The notes beneath the pieces are model-generated. The model searched no databases and had not been told where the DNA came from. It worked only from the letters and a program-made list of their open reading frames with translations. This document shows positions 1 to 7,435 of a DNA stretch of 64,000 bases, piece by piece (within the stretch, counting starts at the first letter, position 1; each line of letters begins with the position of its first letter). The stretch is from RPQJ01 sp963706755. GTDB lineage: Bacteria > Pseudomonadota > Gammaproteobacteria > Steroidobacterales > Steroidobacteraceae. The stretch lies in the NCBI GenBank assembly GCA_963706755.1, contig CAVPNH010000007.1, positions 124,001 to 188,000 of the forward strand, read 5' to 3'. A program made the translations under genes and the position numbers.

Positions 1-692
1 TTCAACCTGTAGCGGTCCGCGGTGGCGGTGCTGCCGTCCGGATTCTTGTTGTTGGTATCGATCGTCCAGGTCCGTGCCGCGCCCGGCAGGACGTAGGCGG
101 CCACCGACTGCTGCAGCGGTCCTGCAGTTCCGGTCAGTGGCGTCAGGGAGTAGCTGAGGATTCGCGCGTGCGTTTCGCCGTCGTTCGCGGCGCGGAGCAC
201 GAGCTCGCCGACCGGGTTGCGCGTGGCCGACCAGGTGAGCTCGGCAGGCGAGGGCGACATCGAGGCGACGAATACCGGCAGGCTCAACTTGAGCGCCACC
301 GTGAGGCCGACGAAGTCAGGGCTCGCCTGCGGCGGCACTTCCAGCAGCGTGAGTCGGTAGGAGAGTTCCCGCTTGGGATCGGCAGGCCGTCGCAGCGCCA
401 CGCGCACGAGCTGCGCACCCTTCGGCGGCAGCGTGAACACGGCGGGTGAGACCAGCAGGTCCTTGGTCGCCTCGAGCTTGTCCTCGCCCGCTGACTGCGA
501 CCACGCGAAAGCCTCGGCCTGAATGATCACCGGCGCGGCGTCCTCGTTGCGCACGGTAATGGCGGCCGTCGTCGACTGCTGCGACAGGTCCGCGCGCAGT
601 GGCGAGATCGTGAAAGATCCTGCGGACGCCGGCGGCAGCCAGAAGGCTGCCGCCGACGCGAGGACGCTGGCGATTGCCGCGTAGTGGCGCAT
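1..692 (-). CDS. Periplasmic pilus chaperone, PapD/FimC-like (3' end outside window)
   Basis: Likely periplasmic chaperone that donates a strand to fimbrial subunits in a chaperone-usher pathway. The ATG at 692 opens a signal peptide (MRHYAAIASVLASAAAFWLP... ending near PASA). The first Ig-like domain follows, with SISP-type start (FTISPLRADL), a TVRNED strand, FTLPPKGAQLVRVALR (the PapD family's conserved 'LPPK..Q..R' segment) and a YRLTLLEVPP strand. A second domain with NDG...ARI is visible before the window edge, so about 230 residues are present and only the last few are missing. It starts 9 bases after the SCPU pilin gene ends, so the two are co-transcribed. The usher and other subunits should lie beyond the left edge. 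Known: FimC/PapD family. Inferred: it serves the SCPU pilin next door. Confidence 0.85.
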   Translation of the reverse strand, partial: MRHYAAIASVLASAAAFWLPPASAGSFTISPLRADLSQQSTTAAITVRNEDAAPVIIQAEAFAWSQSAGEDKLEATKDLLVSPAVFTLPPKGAQLVRVALRRPADPKRELSYRLTLLEVPPQASPDFVGLTVALKLSLPVFVASMSPSPAELTWSATRNPVGELVLRAANDGETHARILSYSLTPLTGTAGPLQQSVAAYVLPGAARTWTIDTNNKNPDGSTATADRYRL

Positions 693-701
693 CGCGGTCC
701 G

Positions 702-1208
702 TCAGTACTCGACGGTGGCCGTGATCGAGTCGGTGTACGACCCGACCGGCGCAGCCTGGTTCGTGCCGTTGTCAGGCAGCGTGCCGTACACGGTGTGGGT
801 AACCGCGCTTCCGGCCGCGAGGCCGCTGCCCGTGCCTGTCACCGCCGCCGTGCTGCCCGTCGCGCCGTCGCCCCAGATCGAGGTGTTGGCGGCCGACGTG
901 TACAGGTTGTACTGCAACGTATTGGTGCCGCCGTCCGACAGCAGGCGCGTGCCGTAGCTGCCGCCGCCCGAGCTCAGCCTCACCGTGTAGCCGAGCCCGT
1001 TCGTGCAGCGCACGGTGACACCCGAGGTGCTCGTGAGCTCCGCAACGCCCGTGTACGGGCCGAAGGCCAGGTTCGTGGCTGAAATCAGGCAGTTGGAGGC
1101 CACGCTCGCGCTCACGGTGAAGGGCGCCGTCCTGGTAGCGGCCTCCGCGCTGCCGGCAAGGGCCAGGAGGATTCCAGCGGCAATAGGGGCAATGGTATAT
1201 CTACGCAT
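702..1208 (-). CDS. Spore coat protein U (SCPU) domain pilin, CsuA/B-like
   Basis: Secreted pilin subunit of about 168 residues. Residues 1-23 form a clean signal peptide ending AEA. The mature part begins with TAPFTVSASVASNCLIS, the usual SCPU opening, and carries the conserved cysteine pair (one in SNCLI, one in VRCTNG) that forms the subunit disulfide. It ends in the typical SYTDSITATVEY terminal strand. Despite the domain name, in proteobacteria these proteins build chaperone-usher (Csu-type) adhesive pili. A GAGGA-type ribosome site stands 6-7 bases before the ATG at 1208. The chaperone gene follows 9 bases later on the same strand. The first gene of the operon appears to be this one. 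Confidence 0.88.
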   Translation of the reverse strand: MRRYTIAPIAAGILLALAGSAEAATRTAPFTVSASVASNCLISATNLAFGPYTGVAELTSTSGVTVRCTNGLGYTVRLSSGGGSYGTRLLSDGGTNTLQYNLYTSAANTSIWGDGATGSTAAVTGTGSGLAAGSAVTHTVYGTLPDNGTNQAAPVGSYTDSITATVEY

Positions 1209-1523
1209 GTTGCGTCCTCGTCTGATGATGGTTTGGTTTGTTTGCGCCCCGCATTCCCCACCTGGCCGCGTGTGGCGGCGATGACGAGCCCGGAGCCGGT
1301 GAATTCAGGGCTGCTCCTGGGATTCGTGTGGTCCCTTGGGCGCGCCCTTGCTCACTTGGGATGAATTCTCGTTACCGAGGATGACCGGCGTCGTGACGGG
1401 CGTCGCGTTTTGACATGTGAACGGCCGCGTGGGATTCGGCGGCTGTCGAGGCCGCTACGACATTACAGTCGCAGCGGAATTGCGTCACAGTCTTGCGGGC
1501 AACGGTTCCCGCGCCGCGCCGCG
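1209..1523. other. Intergenic region upstream of the pilin operon
   Basis: About 315 bases between the pilin start and the end of the CHAT protein gene, both on the minus strand. No credible coding sequence or RNA gene was found. It should hold the promoter for the pilin/chaperone operon and the terminator of the CHAT gene, but I see no convincing consensus box. The hexamer GAATTC occurs twice, about 60 bases apart. Confidence 0.4.
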
Positions 1524-4500
1524 CTAGTCGCCCTGGGGCCCCAGCCGAAACGCAGGGTTGCCGTAGTGCACGTAGTCGGCCCAGTCGATCGAGCCGGCGG
1601 CGGCCACGACGCGGCGCGCCGCCAGCATCGTCTCTCCCAGGCGAGCGCCGCCGAGCAGGCCTTCGTAGAAGCGGCTCGAGAAGGCCAGCGCCGCATCGTC
1701 GCCGACCGGCCAGTGCGTGCCGACGAAATTCGCGACGCCTCCGTCCAGGATCGCCTCCGCGAGGCTGCTCGACCGGCGCAGACCGAAGAGTCGCGCCCGC
1801 GCCGACCGGCCGGGTCGGCGCACCCGCGCGGCTTCGCAGGCGTTGAAGAACACGAGCGTCGGCAGGCTCGCAATCCCAGCGAGGTCGGAGCCGCGCAGCA
1901 CCGCGCCGTTCGCGCAAACGAGACCGCTGGCCCCGGGATCGCCCGTGTCGAAAAAGCCGTGCCCGGCGAAGTGGAGTACGTCGTAGTTCCCCGACCCCAT
2001 CTCGCGCAGCACGCGCGCGCGCACCGCGGCCGTGCCCTCGAGGGTGTCCACCTGCGCGCCGGCACGGAGCAGCGCCTCGCGGAGCGCCGCGCCTTCCCGC
2101 GCTGCGCCGGGCAGGTCGAGCGTGGGGTTCACTACCATCAGCACGCGCGGCGGCCCGTCCGCGGGGCGGTCTTCGCTCCAGCGCGCGACGCTCAAGCCCT
2201 CGCTCGCGTAGCGCCGGCTCAGGCCGCGCTCCAGCGCGGGATGGGCGCCGCCAACCTGCAGTGTTTCCCAGGGCACTCGTGAAGCCTCGCGATCGTGCAC
2301 CACCACCAGTGGCCGGCGGAGCATCGCGGCGAGCCCGTCACGCACCGTATCGGCGAGCAGCAACTTCGCGAGTGCGCCGCCGTAACGGGCCATGTCGCGG
2401 CTCGTGAGCGAATCGGGTCCGGCGCCCGCCAGCGTCGAGCGCAGCGCCGATCGTCCAACCCGCACCGTGCCGCTCAGCACCGCGGCCTTCGCGCCGGCGG
2501 TGAGCAGCGAGCTGCGGCACTCGTAGTCGCTGCGCCCGCGTTCGCTGAGCGACACGAGCAGGTATGCGGGATCGCCGGCGTTGCCCGTGCGGCGCGGGGA
2601 GCGCGCGTCGGCGGGCCGCGCGGGCGCCCGTCCGATCTGCGGCTCGACGGGCAGGGCCGGCGTGGCCTCGTCCACGGCGACCTCGAAGTCTGCGCCTGCG
2701 AGGCGCGCGACGATGCGCGGCAGGCTGCGGCGTATCGTCGCGTACCTGCGCGGGTCGACCTCGCAGATCGTGATGCGGCGAATGACATGATCGCCGTCCG
2801 CGCTGCGCAGTCCGGAGAAGAATCCCCTGAGCTGGCGCTCCAGCGCCGCCGCCACCGGGACGCCGGAGCCCGTGCCGAACAGCACGGTCGCGAAATCCTG
2901 CGCCCGCGCGCGGGCCAGGGTGCGCACGGCGTTCTCGGCAGCGAACGCGTGGCCCTCGGCGCCGAAGTCGCGGCAATCGCCCAGCCCGGCGAACAGCACG
3001 AACTCCGCGAGCAGCGGGCTGCGCGCGCAGGGCAGCACGAAGGTCTCACCGAGGTGCCCGGACAGCATGCGTCGCAGCGTGAATTCGCGCACCGCGCCGT
3101 CGAGACGGGCGTCGATCGCGGCGGCCGCCCCGGACGGGTCCACGTTGCGGAACACGCCGAGCACCAGGGCGCGTGCATTCGCGTCCACGATGCTGCCGTC
3201 GCTCAGGCGAATCTCGATCACGCGCCGTTGCCGCGGCGCTGCGATCACGGCTCCGGCGCGAGATCCCGTCGGTGTGCCGGCGGGCGCGCCCGCGGGGGCC
3301 CGCAGCGCTCTCTTCGACACCGCGCCGTGGAACTCGGGGGACACGACGGGCTCGAGCAGGCGCCGCTTTGCGTCGGCCGACAGGTCCTGCCAGCGGACCT
3401 TGTGCGGTGCGACGCGGCGGAGTGTCGCTTCGGCGACGATGCGCGCGCGCGGCGTCTTTGCGCGCCGGGTGGCCGACGGCAGGCGCGTCGTGCGGCCTTC
3501 GCGCAGCAGGTCCACGATCGCGGAGATCACGCGACCATTGTTCGGCAGCCCGCCGTGCTTCTCGGCCACGAACCACGTCGCGGCACCCGGGATTTCCGCC
3601 AGCACGCGCGGCACCGTGCCGTCACCGTCGGCGCTCAGGCGGAAGCGGAATCCGCCTGCACTGCGTTCCGCGCCCGTCACCGTCTCCTGGCGCACGCCCA
3701 CGATGTGCAGGCAGCGGGGATCGCCCGCAGGCCATCGCCGTCGCGCCGCCGCGGCTTCGACGAGCAGCCGCGCGTCCGGACGCAGCCCGTCCCGGGGCCA
3801 GTTCGAGAGGTCGAAGAAGTCCGGTCCTCCGGCGAGCGCCGGGTCCGGCAGCAGCTCGTGCAGCGAGGGCAGGCTCCGGAACACGAGGCGCGCGAGGTCC
3901 TCCGCGTCGTGGCGCAGGTCGAGCGCGGCGAGCTTGCGCACCGTCGTGTACACGCCGCGCAGGGCGAGCACGGCGGCGAACGAGCCCGAGTTCGGCGCCC
4001 CGACCTGCACCACGCGCGCGATGCGTCCCGGGCCTGCGCCGAGCGCGACGCGTGCCACCACGCCGCCCATGCTGTGCGCGACCAGCATGACTTCGCGTGC
4101 GCCGTCGGCCGCGATGCGTGCGTTCAGTTCCGCCGCAAGCGTCTCGACGCCGAGCCGCCAGTCGTAGGCGTGGAAGCGTGCGTCGAAGCCGGCAATCCTG
4201 AGCGAGAGCTTGAGCTTGAGGGCATTGAGCAGCATCACGCCCAGCGCCGAGAGGCGCGCGCCGCGCGGCAACGCGAGCCGCGTCAGGTGTCCGGCCACGA
4301 TCTCGGCCGGGTCGAGCCAGACTACGTCGTCGAGCAGGCGTCCGCGCGTGCCGATGCGCGAGCCCATGAGCCCCGGCAGGACGTAGACGACCGGGCCGTC
4401 ACGCAACCTCGTTACAGCGGCCCGCTGCGCGAGCAGCGAGAGTTCACGATGACCGCGCGTTCCGAAGGCCGCGGCGAGTTCGGCCCTGCGCTCGCCCCTC

Positions 4501-4565
4501 GCGAGCAGGCCCTCGACGTCCTCGTCGTGCAGGCGGTGCAGGGGCAGGGCGGCGCGCCTGTCCAT
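1524..4565 (-). CDS. LCAT-like alpha/beta hydrolase fused to a macro-like domain and a C-terminal CHAT (caspase-like) domain
   Basis: Large 1013-residue soluble protein with no signal peptide. Residues about 57-350 form an LCAT/lipase-like alpha/beta hydrolase: VVYVLPGLMGSRIG, nucleophile elbow AHSMGG (Ser165), GDGTVP (Asp315) and EKHGGLPNN (His337) give a full Ser-Asp-His set. Residues about 445-620 have the look of a macro/M17 N-terminal domain (ALVLGVF, ETFVLPC, LFAGLGD, VLFGTGSG). Residues about 740-1010 are a CHAT domain: VPWETL, VLMVVNPT, VLHFAGHG (His869), LVFFNACEA (Cys910) and NFVGTHWPVGDDAA, so the caspase-type His/Cys dyad is intact. A low-complexity A/P/G/T linker at about 420-440 separates hydrolase and macro-like parts. 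CHAT proteases are peptidases that in some systems act in bacterial cell-death or defence pathways; the substrate here is unknown. The copper chaperone gene ends 24 bases upstream, so the two may be co-transcribed. Confidence 0.85.
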   Translation of the reverse strand: MDRRAALPLHRLHDEDVEGLLARGERRAELAAAFGTRGHRELSLLAQRAAVTRLRDGPVVYVLPGLMGSRIGTRGRLLDDVVWLDPAEIVAGHLTRLALPRGARLSALGVMLLNALKLKLSLRIAGFDARFHAYDWRLGVETLAAELNARIAADGAREVMLVAHSMGGVVARVALGAGPGRIARVVQVGAPNSGSFAAVLALRGVYTTVRKLAALDLRHDAEDLARLVFRSLPSLHELLPDPALAGGPDFFDLSNWPRDGLRPDARLLVEAAAARRRWPAGDPRCLHIVGVRQETVTGAERSAGGFRFRLSADGDGTVPRVLAEIPGAATWFVAEKHGGLPNNGRVISAIVDLLREGRTTRLPSATRRAKTPRARIVAEATLRRVAPHKVRWQDLSADAKRRLLEPVVSPEFHGAVSKRALRAPAGAPAGTPTGSRAGAVIAAPRQRRVIEIRLSDGSIVDANARALVLGVFRNVDPSGAAAAIDARLDGAVREFTLRRMLSGHLGETFVLPCARSPLLAEFVLFAGLGDCRDFGAEGHAFAAENAVRTLARARAQDFATVLFGTGSGVPVAAALERQLRGFFSGLRSADGDHVIRRITICEVDPRRYATIRRSLPRIVARLAGADFEVAVDEATPALPVEPQIGRAPARPADARSPRRTGNAGDPAYLLVSLSERGRSDYECRSSLLTAGAKAAVLSGTVRVGRSALRSTLAGAGPDSLTSRDMARYGGALAKLLLADTVRDGLAAMLRRPLVVVHDREASRVPWETLQVGGAHPALERGLSRRYASEGLSVARWSEDRPADGPPRVLMVVNPTLDLPGAAREGAALREALLRAGAQVDTLEGTAAVRARVLREMGSGNYDVLHFAGHGFFDTGDPGASGLVCANGAVLRGSDLAGIASLPTLVFFNACEAARVRRPGRSARARLFGLRRSSSLAEAILDGGVANFVGTHWPVGDDAALAFSSRFYEGLLGGARLGETMLAARRVVAAAGSIDWADYVHYGNPAFRLGPQGD

Positions 4566-4589
4566 GGTCCGTGCGCGCCCGACCGGCTC

Positions 4590-5051
4590 TCAGTGCGGGG
4601 CCGGAGCCGCGGGCCCCGGGTCTCCGGCGGGTCGGACCGTGACCTGCACCGTCTGTTCGCCCGCGCCCTCGAACTTGAGAACCAGGGGGAACGTCTCGCC
4701 GGCCGCGAGTGGCCGGGCGAGGCCCATGAGCATGATGTGCGTGCCCCTGGGTGCCAGCACCACCCGCTTGCCCGCAGGCACGTCGATGCCGTCCACCGCG
4801 CGCATCGTCGCGACGCCGCCCGAATCCTCGGCCACGTGCAGGTGGACCATGGAGGCGCGTTGCGTGCTCGCGCCCACGAGTCGGTCGTTGGCCGATCCGC
4901 CGGTGATCGAGAGGTAAGCCGCGCCCACGTCTACGCCCGGCGGTGTGGCGCGGGCCCAGGCGTCCGACACCGTCGGCGCGCCGGCGGTTGCGATTGCCGG
5001 CAGGGCCAGCAGGACGAGAGTCGTCAGGCTTTTCCGCATTCGTTCCATCAT
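4590..5051 (-). CDS. Periplasmic copper chaperone PCu(A)C family
   Basis: Copper(I) carrier of the periplasm that helps load the CuA/CuB centres of cytochrome oxidase. The start at 5051 is chosen because AGGAG stands 8 bases upstream and the product then begins MMERMRKSLTTLVLLALP, a signal peptide ending near ATAGA. The mature part has the family order: SDAWARATPPG, AAYLSITGG, the metal motif starting MVHLHV...ATM, and the second half GTHIMLMGL (H-x-M). These correspond to the H(M)x10Mx21HxM copper site. Length 153 residues is normal. It lies 24 bases upstream of the CHAT gene on the same strand and is divergent from the Nudix gene. Confidence 0.88.
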   Translation of the reverse strand: MMERMRKSLTTLVLLALPAIATAGAPTVSDAWARATPPGVDVGAAYLSITGGSANDRLVGASTQRASMVHLHVAEDSGGVATMRAVDGIDVPAGKRVVLAPRGTHIMLMGLARPLAAGETFPLVLKFEGAGEQTVQVTVRPAGDPGPAAPAPH

Positions 5052-5226
5052 CTGCCTGGCTCCTGTTTCATCACCGCGCGAATCACGCCGAGGACGGGTT
5101 CGATCGCCGTCGCCCCGGTGGCGGATTGCCTCCGCACGGCACCGATCGTACGCGCCGGCGAGGGCTTTACGAAAGGCTTGGTCCCGGGGTGCCGGAGCCG
5201 CGACCGGCATCCTCTATACTTTCGGG

Positions 5227-5679
5227 ATGAGTCCGCGCCGCCAGAGGCTGTCCGCCGGTGTCGTCGTCGTCCGGCCCGCGGCCGGGGGATGGCGGTTCCT
5301 GCTGCTGCGTGCGTTCAACCACTGGGACTTCCCGAAGGGGATGGTCGAGGCGGGGGAGGAGCCGCTCGCAGCCGCGGTTCGCGAGGTCCGGGAGGAGTCG
5401 TGCATCGCGGACCTCGAGTTCGAGTGGGGCGAGTGCTCGACGCAGACCGGCCCCTACAGCCGTGGCAAGGTTGCGCAGTATTTCATCGCGAGCACGCGGA
5501 CGATCGAAGTCGAACTCGCGGTCAACCCCGAGATCGGGCGGCCAGAGCACACGGAGTTTCGCTGGGTGAGCCTCGAGGAGGCGCGGGAACTCGTGACACC
5601 GCGCCTGCAGCCGGTGCTCAAGTGGGCCGCAGAGGCGCTGGACCTCAGGCCACTCGGCCCCGTCGACCGCCCCGCCTGA
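5227..5679 (+). CDS. Nudix hydrolase
   Basis: Pyrophosphohydrolase of about 150 residues acting on a nucleoside diphosphate linked to another moiety; the substrate cannot be told. The Nudix box is GMVEAGEEPLAAAV followed by REVREES, i.e. G-x5-E-x7-RE-V-REE, which supplies the Mg-binding glutamates. The last part reads EESC where most members have EExG. The chosen ATG at 5227 begins MSPRRQRLSAGVVVVRP, the usual first strand (AP4A hydrolase/MutT style SAG-x-V). A TATACT hexamer ends only about 8 bases before this ATG, so a very short leader is possible. Its 3' end overlaps the convergent dehydrogenase gene by 35 bases. Confidence 0.85.
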   Translation: MSPRRQRLSAGVVVVRPAAGGWRFLLLRAFNHWDFPKGMVEAGEEPLAAAVREVREESCIADLEFEWGECSTQTGPYSRGKVAQYFIASTRTIEVELAVNPEIGRPEHTEFRWVSLEEARELVTPRLQPVLKWAAEALDLRPLGPVDRPA

Positions 5680-6601
5680 AGTCCACGACGTTCGCGGCCA
5701 GCTCGTCGAGGCAGCGTTGGCGCGCCTCGCGCGCCGCCCAGGCTATGTGCGGCGTCACGACCAGGTTCGGGATGTCGCCGGCCAGCAGCGGGTCGCCGTC
5801 CACCGGCGGTTCCTGGGCCAGCACGTCGATGGCCGCACCGCCCAGGCGACCTGCGCGCAGGGCTTCAGCCAGTGCCACGGAATCCACGAGCGCGCCTCGT
5901 GCCGTGTTGATGAGGACCGCATCGGGCTTCATGCGCGCGAGACGCGCCGCGCTGAGCATTCCCTGCGTCGCCGGGGTGAGCGGGCAGTGAAGGGAAAGGA
6001 CGTCCACGCGCGGCAGGAGCTCGTCGAGGTCCACGCGTCCCGCCTGGCGTTCGCCGCCGAGGCGGTTCGCGACGAGCACGTTCATCCCGAATGCGGTGGC
6101 GGCATGCGTAACGCCGCGGCCGAGCGTGCCGTGGCCCACGATGCCGAGCGTGCGGCCCGTGAGCTCGCGCACGGGGAAGTCGAGCAGGCAGAACTGCTCG
6201 CCCCGCTGCCACGCGCCGCCGCGCACCAGCGCGTCGTACTCGCGAAGCCGCTGCGTCAGCATGAGCAGCGTGCCGAAGACGTGCTGCACGACCGAGGCCG
6301 TGCAGTAATCACGCAGGTTACAGACCGCGATGCCGCGCTCGGCCGCGGCGGCGAGGTCCACGTTGTTGGTGCCGGTGGCGGTGAGCGCGATCAGCTTGAG
6401 CGATGGCGTCGCCGTGATGATCTCGCGCGTGAGGCGCAGCTTGTTGAGCAGCACGACCTCGTGACCCGCGATGCTCGCAGCCACGTCCTCCTGCCGCGTG
6501 TGGTCGCGGATCTCGAGGCCGGGCAGCGCCCGGTGCAACGGTCCCGGGTCGAGGTCGCCCTTGAAGCTCACCGTGGCGTAGTCGAGGAAGATGGCGCGCA
6601 C
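5645..6601 (-). CDS. D-isomer-specific 2-hydroxyacid dehydrogenase (glycerate/hydroxypyruvate reductase-like)
   Basis: NAD(P)H-dependent oxidoreductase interconverting a 2-hydroxy acid and a 2-keto acid; HprA-type D-glycerate dehydrogenase is the closest recognisable group. A GTG at 6601 is preferred because the product then starts VRAIFLDYATV, matching the family N terminus; a longer frame upstream runs through intergenic repeats and looks non-coding. Visible motifs: LIALTATGTNNVD, dinucleotide site GIVGHGTLGRGV, LSLHCPLTPAT, INTARGALVD (catalytic Arg), DVLAQEPP (catalytic Glu) and PHIAWA (catalytic His). About 318 residues. The 3' end overlaps the Nudix gene tail to tail. Confidence 0.87.
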   Translation of the reverse strand: MRAIFLDYATVSFKGDLDPGPLHRALPGLEIRDHTRQEDVAASIAGHEVVLLNKLRLTREIITATPSLKLIALTATGTNNVDLAAAAERGIAVCNLRDYCTASVVQHVFGTLLMLTQRLREYDALVRGGAWQRGEQFCLLDFPVRELTGRTLGIVGHGTLGRGVTHAATAFGMNVLVANRLGGERQAGRVDLDELLPRVDVLSLHCPLTPATQGMLSAARLARMKPDAVLINTARGALVDSVALAEALRAGRLGGAAIDVLAQEPPVDGDPLLAGDIPNLVVTPHIAWAAREARQRCLDELAANVVDFRRGGRRGRVA

Positions 6602-6769
6602 AGGGGAAGTGACTGGCGGATAGCGGATAGCGGATAGTGGAAGAGGGAACCCGTCACCGCAAGCGGGTGCGGGGGACATTCCCCCTGGTTGCCGAGGTGA
6701 GTCCGGGAGATTGGAGGGAGGGGGGAATGTCCCCATTCATCTGAACGGAAACGGGAGAATGTCCCCGCC
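6602..6769. repeat. Intergenic repeats: GCGGATA tandem array and GGGGACATTC inverted repeats
   Basis: Between the dehydrogenase and the glycosylase-like gene. At 6616-6636 the heptamer GCGGATA is repeated three times in tandem. At 6672-6685 and 6721-6734 lie two perfectly complementary 14-base arms (GGGGACATTCCCCC and its complement) with a 35-base loop. A third copy, GGGAGAATGTCCCC, lies at 6753-6766, only 3 bases before the next ATG. The core is the same as in the perfect palindrome at 15998-16052, so this is a dispersed REP-like family. No transposase is nearby. Confidence 0.7.
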
Positions 6770-7378
6770 ATGACGAACGACGAGTCACTCGAGGCGTTGC
6801 TCGCCGAGGTTCGCGCTTGCCGCCTCTGTGAGGCGCACCTGCCGCTCGGTCCGCGGCCGGTGCTTCGGGCCGACGCAGGTGCGCGTGTCCTGATCGTGGG
6901 GCAGGCGCCGGGTACGCGGGTGCACGCGACCGGCATTCCCTGGAACGATCCGAGCGGCGACCGCCTGCGCGCGTGGCTGGCCGTGGATCGCGACGCGTTC
7001 TACGACGAGCGGCGCTTCGCGATCATCCCGGTGGGCCTGTGTTATCCCGGGCGCGGTCGCTCGGGCGACCTCCCGCCCCGGCCGGAATGCGCACCGCTCT
7101 GGCACCCGAGGCTCCGTGCGCTGCTGCCGGACATCGGGCTCACCCTGCTGGTAGGCCAGTACGCGCAGGCCTTTTACCTGGGCGGCCGTCAGAAGAGCAC
7201 GCTCACCGACACGGTCCGGGCCTGGGCCGGATATCTCCCGGAATTCCTGCCGTTGCCGCACCCGTCACCCCGCAACACCCGCTGGCTCGCCGTCAATCCG
7301 TGGTTCGAGCAGGACGTGATTCCCGTGCTGCGCAAGCGGGTTCACGCGCTTCTGGAGCGGTTTTCCGAAATTGCCTGA
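6770..7378 (+). CDS. Uracil-DNA glycosylase family protein
   Basis: About 202 residues of the bacterial UDG-like superfamily. It opens with the cysteine segment CRLCEAHLPLGPRPV and has VLIVGQAPG at the nucleotide-binding turn, GIPWNDPSGDRLRAWL, and the C-terminal LPHPSPRN loop that corresponds to the HPSP(x)R DNA-intercalation loop. No obvious full four-cysteine iron-sulfur set is present, unlike family 4/5 enzymes. Activity on uracil is therefore inferred from the family only; many members of this branch are of unknown specificity. The ribosome-binding region overlaps a REP-like repeat (6753-6766). The hydrogenase operon begins 57 bases downstream on the same strand, probably independently. 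Confidence 0.8.
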   Translation: MTNDESLEALLAEVRACRLCEAHLPLGPRPVLRADAGARVLIVGQAPGTRVHATGIPWNDPSGDRLRAWLAVDRDAFYDERRFAIIPVGLCYPGRGRSGDLPPRPECAPLWHPRLRALLPDIGLTLLVGQYAQAFYLGGRQKSTLTDTVRAWAGYLPEFLPLPHPSPRNTRWLAVNPWFEQDVIPVLRKRVHALLERFSEIA

Positions 7379-7435
7379 GCGGCGCCCTCGGCGCAGCCTG
7401 CATTCCGGGAACAGGATCGGCAGGCGGCGAGGACA

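Noticed and set aside
2295..5990. A very long plus-strand open frame across the CHAT gene and beyond
   Set aside because: It lies opposite real genes, has Arg/Ala/His-rich composition and no domain pattern; it reflects the high-GC codon bias of the minus-strand genes.
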